Origin: an uncultured Erysipelotrichaceae bacterium
GTDB lineage: Bacteria; Bacillota_I; Bacilli_A; RF39; UBA660
Length of the DNA stretch: 41,139 nt
NCBI GenBank assembly: GCA_902797995.1
Contig: CADBUX010000008.1
Span: 1 to 41,139, forward strand
Direction: 5' to 3'
The first letter of the stretch is position 1, and each line of letters begins with the position of its first letter. A program made the position numbers and the translations under genes. This document shows, one piece after another, positions 38,340-41,139 of this stretch. The notes beneath the pieces were generated by a model. The model ran no database searches. It saw nothing but the letters and a program-made list of their open reading frames with translations, and was not told the DNA's origin.

Positions 38340-39392
38340 ATTTATTTGGGTACCTCCCCATTCTACCAAGGTGAATCCTTTTCTCTTTGGAGTCTTGATT
38401 TCTTGCTTTTTTATTTTGATTGGTTTATCTAAAGGTTTATATTCCATTAAAACTCTTATTATAGTATCTGGTTTCGGATTTACTTCTAGGGGCATAATGT
38501 TATTTATTGTTTCTATGCTTGCAAAATGGATGTAATTATATTTGTTATGTTCTAATTTTGGCAGCCAATATATTATAAATTCATTGGCTTCTCTTTCAGT
38601 TAATCCTATTTCTTTTAAAGTTTTTTCCAAGAATGATATTGTATCTTTTCCTCTTACAATGAAACCTTCTTTTTCTTCTTGACTATAATTATTGGTTCCT
38701 TCCCAATATAGTCCATATAAACTTCTTCCTGTTTTATTATCTATTAAATTTCCATTTGGATAAGCGGTAACATTCCAACTATTATCATATTTTGGATAAG
38801 TTGTTGTTAGGGTTTCTGATTTTAATAGTTTTACTGTAACATCTATTGTTTTTTCTGGGTAAAGATATATTATTGGTTTATAAGCGACCATTGGATCGCA
38901 CTTATACTTGTTTTCAACGATATAATTATAACTAACTTTGGAACTAGCATTTATTTTATTCTTTTCTATTGGTAAGATAAATAATTCGTATGTTGATGGA
39001 CAAGGACCACAACTTCCATCATATCCAATATCTATTTTTATTTCATTTTCGTGAATATTTATTTTTCTTATACCATTTGTTTTTCCACCACAATAATCAT
39101 TTTCTGCAAAAACAATTATGTAATTATGTTTACTAAAATCATTAGGTGTTAAACTTGTTTTTATGTTATATATATTAGTAAATTCTTGATATTCTTCATA
39201 TGTTTTTATTATCTGTTTGTCGTATTTGTTAATATCTTCATAGTCTTTGTTTTCAGAGCTATATTTTATAGTGTCAATATAATGATTATTTTTTGGTGTT
39301 TGACTCATTTTTTGATATATAATAATTCCTGAAATGATTACAACTATACATATAATTGCAATTATAATTATTAATTTCTTTTTGTTTTTCAT
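38334..39392 (-). CDS. Membrane-anchored hypothetical protein
   Basis: A 352-aa protein with one N-terminal TM (7-27) and an extracellular body. Residues 90-160 contain Cys pairs (NDYCGGKTNGIRKI, GYDGSCGPCPSTYEL). Residues 180-345 form a second domain starting KPIIYLYPEKTIDVTVKL, with YPKYDNSWNVTAYPNG and LYGLYWEG; I recall this as a conserved bacterial domain without a known role. No lipobox or catalytic motif. It is a single-gene unit convergent with the small acidic ORF and 12 nt behind pduL, possibly its operon partner. Confidence 0.7.
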   Translation of the reverse strand: MKNKKKLIIIIAIICIVVIISGIIIYQKMSQTPKNNHYIDTIKYSSENKDYEDINKYDKQIIKTYEEYQEFTNIYNIKTSLTPNDFSKHNYIIVFAENDYCGGKTNGIRKINIHENEIKIDIGYDGSCGPCPSTYELFILPIEKNKINASSKVSYNYIVENKYKCDPMVAYKPIIYLYPEKTIDVTVKLLKSETLTTTYPKYDNSWNVTAYPNGNLIDNKTGRSLYGLYWEGTNNYSQEEKEGFIVRGKDTISFLEKTLKEIGLTEREANEFIIYWLPKLEHNKYNYIHFASIETINNIMPLEVNPKPDTIIRVLMEYKPLDKPIKIKKQEIKTPKRKGFTLVEWGGTQINK

Positions 39393-39404
39393 AATGACCT
39401 CTTA

Positions 39405-39956
39405 TTATATTATTTCTACTTCCTCACTTTGTTTTATGTTAAAAGCATTAGCATCATCTGAATCTAGATGTAATTCAAAATAAGAATTTGGTGCTTCTTT
39501 TATTTTAACATTTGAAAGTATTCCACCTTTTTCACCAGTAACTTTTATTTGATATACATCTTTTATTAAATTATATTTTTCGCGTTCTTCTTTAGTTATA
39601 TGAATATGACGATCTGCAATTATGCAAGCCCTTCTAGATATTTTACCTTTTGGGCCAATTATAGTTATTTCTTCTGCTTCAGATAAATCTCCAGATGATT
39701 TTACTGGAGGACTCATTTTTAAAAAATAGGCATCAGTTCTAGATATTTCTACTTGAGTATAGTTTCTACATGGTCCAATTATTCTGACGTTTTCTATTTT
39801 TTTGCTATTTTTTTCTAATGTTACCGTTTGATTTGCAGAAAATTGTCCTGGTTGATTTAAACTTGTTTTTATAGATAGTGTCTCATCAAACAATTCTTTA
39901 TAATCTTCTTCTGTTAAGTGAATGTGTCTTAACGATATTCCTACTTTTATTTTCAT
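39405..39956 (-). CDS. pduL: Phosphate propanoyltransferase (PduL-type phosphotransacylase)
   Basis: A 183-aa zinc enzyme exchanging CoA and phosphate on acyl groups, converting acetyl- or propionyl-CoA to the acyl phosphate. Two PduL domains are visible: ISLRHIHLTEEDYKELF with its His pair at the N-terminus, and IADRHIHITKEEREKY near residue 120, plus QPGQFSANQTVTL. The start at 39956 has GGTGAT upstream; six upstream codons are rejected. No microcompartment gene is nearby, so it is probably the housekeeping phosphotransacetylase for acetate production. Confidence 0.9.
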   Translation of the reverse strand: MKIKVGISLRHIHLTEEDYKELFDETLSIKTSLNQPGQFSANQTVTLEKNSKKIENVRIIGPCRNYTQVEISRTDAYFLKMSPPVKSSGDLSEAEEITIIGPKGKISRRACIIADRHIHITKEEREKYNLIKDVYQIKVTGEKGGILSNVKIKEAPNSYFELHLDSDDANAFNIKQSEEVEII

Positions 39957-40049
39957 ATATATCACCAAATTCATTATATCTCTTTTTTTAGTATGTTTCT
40001 AGTATTAAATAGTATTACTTTTCATATATTTTACTGGAGATGATTTTTT

Positions 40050-40433
40050 ATGAATAATAGCTATTTTAATCCTAATAATAATCCTAATTTGGGATATAAT
40101 GACATGACTGGAAGTACTGGTGCTCCAAATATGGGAGTTAGTTCTGTATCTAATAATCCTAACTTTATTGCTCCTTCCAGTACAGACCTTCCTATGGAGC
40201 AATCATATGTTGAAAATATTTTAAGAATGAATAAGGGTAAAGTTGCTAGTTTTTATATGACGTTCCCTGATGCTGGAGAATGGAAAGATAGGATATTTAC
40301 TGGTGTTGTAGAGCAAGCTGCTAGAGATCATTTCGTTATTAGTGATCCAAAAACTGGCAAGTGGTATTTACTTTTAGCCATTTACTTGGATTATATCGTT
40401 TTTGATGAAGAAATTAATTATAAAATACTATAA
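40050..40433 (+). CDS. gerQ: Spore coat protein GerQ
   Basis: A 127-aa coat protein, cross-linked by transglutaminase and needed for germination-related CwlJ localisation in Bacillus. The N-terminal 50 residues are Asn/Gly/Ser/Pro-rich and disordered. The conserved C-terminal domain starts EQSYVENILRMNKGK and continues VASFYMTFPDAGEWKDRIFTG, then DHFVISDPKTGKWYLL and LDYIVFDEEINY. GGAGATGA lies before the ATG. An upstream CATATATT could be the -10 of a sigma-E-type promoter, without a secure -35. It is the third sporulation gene in the window. Confidence 0.9.
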   Translation: MNNSYFNPNNNPNLGYNDMTGSTGAPNMGVSSVSNNPNFIAPSSTDLPMEQSYVENILRMNKGKVASFYMTFPDAGEWKDRIFTGVVEQAARDHFVISDPKTGKWYLLLAIYLDYIVFDEEINYKIL

Positions 40434-40501
40434 TTTAAAGAATTTTGCTAAAAAGTTCTTTTTTTGTGATAAAATAGTATTTGTTTTTGAAAGGAGTTAT
40501 T

Positions 40502-41062
40502 ATGAAAGAAGATTTATTAAAAGAATTTAGAAATGAATATACTATGAAATTGAAAATGAAACAAAAGAATGATAAAGATTTAAAAACCTTAATGGAAAGA
40601 AAAAATATATTAGAAAACAGTCCTTTAATCAAGAGTTATATTGAATTAACAGAGGCAATCAATCAACTTAAGAATAATACCTGTTCAATTAATGATATTT
40701 TTTCAAGCACTTTATCTGAATTTGAAAGCAAAGGTTTAACTGATGAAACTAATGAAATATATTTTTATTTAGGATCTTTTGATATTGACGATCACGGGAA
40801 TGAATACCAAGTCGATAGAAATGATGATTTCATATTTCCTTTATTTAATTGTTATATGGACATTGAATCTAAAAAAGTTATTGAGATTCCTTTCGATGAT
40901 GCTGATGAATTTGAATATAAAAACAAAGTTATAATTACTTCAAGTTACCCTGATGCCCTTATGATTACTGATATTCGCAATGATTATTTTTGTGACGCTT
41001 TGTATGAAGGACAAGAAATTGCTTGTAAAAAAGTTTTATCTAGAAATAAAAAGAACTTGTAG
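40502..41062 (+). CDS. Hypothetical protein with N-terminal coiled coil
   Basis: A 186-aa soluble protein. The start at 40502 has AAAGGAG; seven upstream codons are rejected. Residues 1-62 are a charged helix (LLKEFRNEYTMKLKMKQKND, then LKTLMERKNILENS). Residues 75-186 are a mixed acidic domain with FYLGSFDIDDHGNEYQVD and IEIPFDDADEFEYKNK. The coding strand is more A-rich than neighbouring plus-strand genes. No family recognised. It ends in a good terminator. Confidence 0.65.
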   Translation: MKEDLLKEFRNEYTMKLKMKQKNDKDLKTLMERKNILENSPLIKSYIELTEAINQLKNNTCSINDIFSSTLSEFESKGLTDETNEIYFYLGSFDIDDHGNEYQVDRNDDFIFPLFNCYMDIESKKVIEIPFDDADEFEYKNKVIITSSYPDALMITDIRNDYFCDALYEGQEIACKKVLSRNKKNL

Positions 41063-41090
41063 ATTTTTATTTTAAAGTTCTTTTTTTTAT
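41050..41090 (+). terminator. Terminator of the 186-aa gene
   Basis: AAAGAACTT/AAGTTCTTT stem followed by eight T residues; the upstream arm overlaps the last codons. Confidence 0.7.
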
Positions 41091-41122
41091 GATATAATTC
41101 TTTAAGAAGATAGGTGATTTTT

Positions 41123-41139
41123 GTGATTATTTATGTTAT
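41123..41139 (+). CDS. Start of a partial CDS
   Basis: GTG ATT ATT TAT GTT begins 6 nt after AGGTGA (41112-41117) and 25 nt after a TATAAT (41093-41098). Only five codons lie in the window, so the product cannot be identified. Confidence 0.4.

Overview
The window is AT-rich bacterial DNA from a low-GC, spore-forming member of the Bacillota, of Bacilli/Erysipelotrichia type. The evidence is a set of Firmicutes genes (rpoE delta subunit, long-form hpf, mbl-like mreB, tagO-like transferase, DUF1146, murA, zinc-type rpmE) together with endospore genes (spoIIQ, spoIIR, gerQ). UGA acts as a stop (trxB and the PBP1 gene end in TGA) and Trp is encoded by TGG, so this is the standard bacterial code and not a Mollicutes code. 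The organism cannot be named from the sequence alone.

Layout. 0-4.8 kb: minus-strand uvrA-lgt-trxB operon behind a promoter with a LexA/DinR-like box. 4.8-7.1 kb: a solitary superfamily II helicase with five C-terminal helicase-associated repeats, divergent from murI. 7.9-11.2 kb: uvrB-DUF1287-HD operon. 11.3-13.6 kb: a zinc-dependent phospholipase C-like protein and a surface beta-solenoid protein. 13.8-15.0 kb: hpf, then divergently ssrA (tmRNA) with tRNA-Thr(GGU) 3 nt behind it. 15.0-19.7 kb: an apparent island on the plus strand, bounded by a 47-bp direct repeat of the tRNA-Thr 3' tail plus terminator. It holds a CYTH-domain protein, a LysR regulator, two charged/His-rich small proteins, two further unknown genes and an ArsB/NhaD-type permease. 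19.8-21.5 kb: a DUF5661-like gene, then a compact minus-strand operon that looks like an unusual agr-type peptide-signalling locus: a six-TM protein, a 34-codon Cys/Trp peptide overlapping its 3' end in another frame, an AgrB-like protease with the His-x6-Cys pair, and a small HTH-like protein.

21.7-36.1 kb: mostly minus-strand core genes resembling a rearranged form of the Bacillus subtilis murA/spoIIQ/mbl and rpoE/rpmE/prfA/prmC/spoIIR/rpiB/ywzB neighbourhoods. They are interrupted at 27.8-31.8 kb by two large repeat-bearing membrane proteins behind a near-consensus promoter. 36.2-41.1 kb: a class A PBP with a small overlapping acidic ORF, an unknown lipobox-free membrane protein, pduL, gerQ, an unknown gene and the start of one more CDS.

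Functionally the window combines DNA repair (UvrA/B), envelope synthesis (MurI, MurA, TagO-like, MreB/Mbl, PBP1, Lgt), sporulation (SpoIIQ, SpoIIR, GerQ) and translation (RF1, PrmC, L31, Hpf, tmRNA). The two accessory loci, the agr-like operon and the tRNA-flanked island, are the most promising for new biology.
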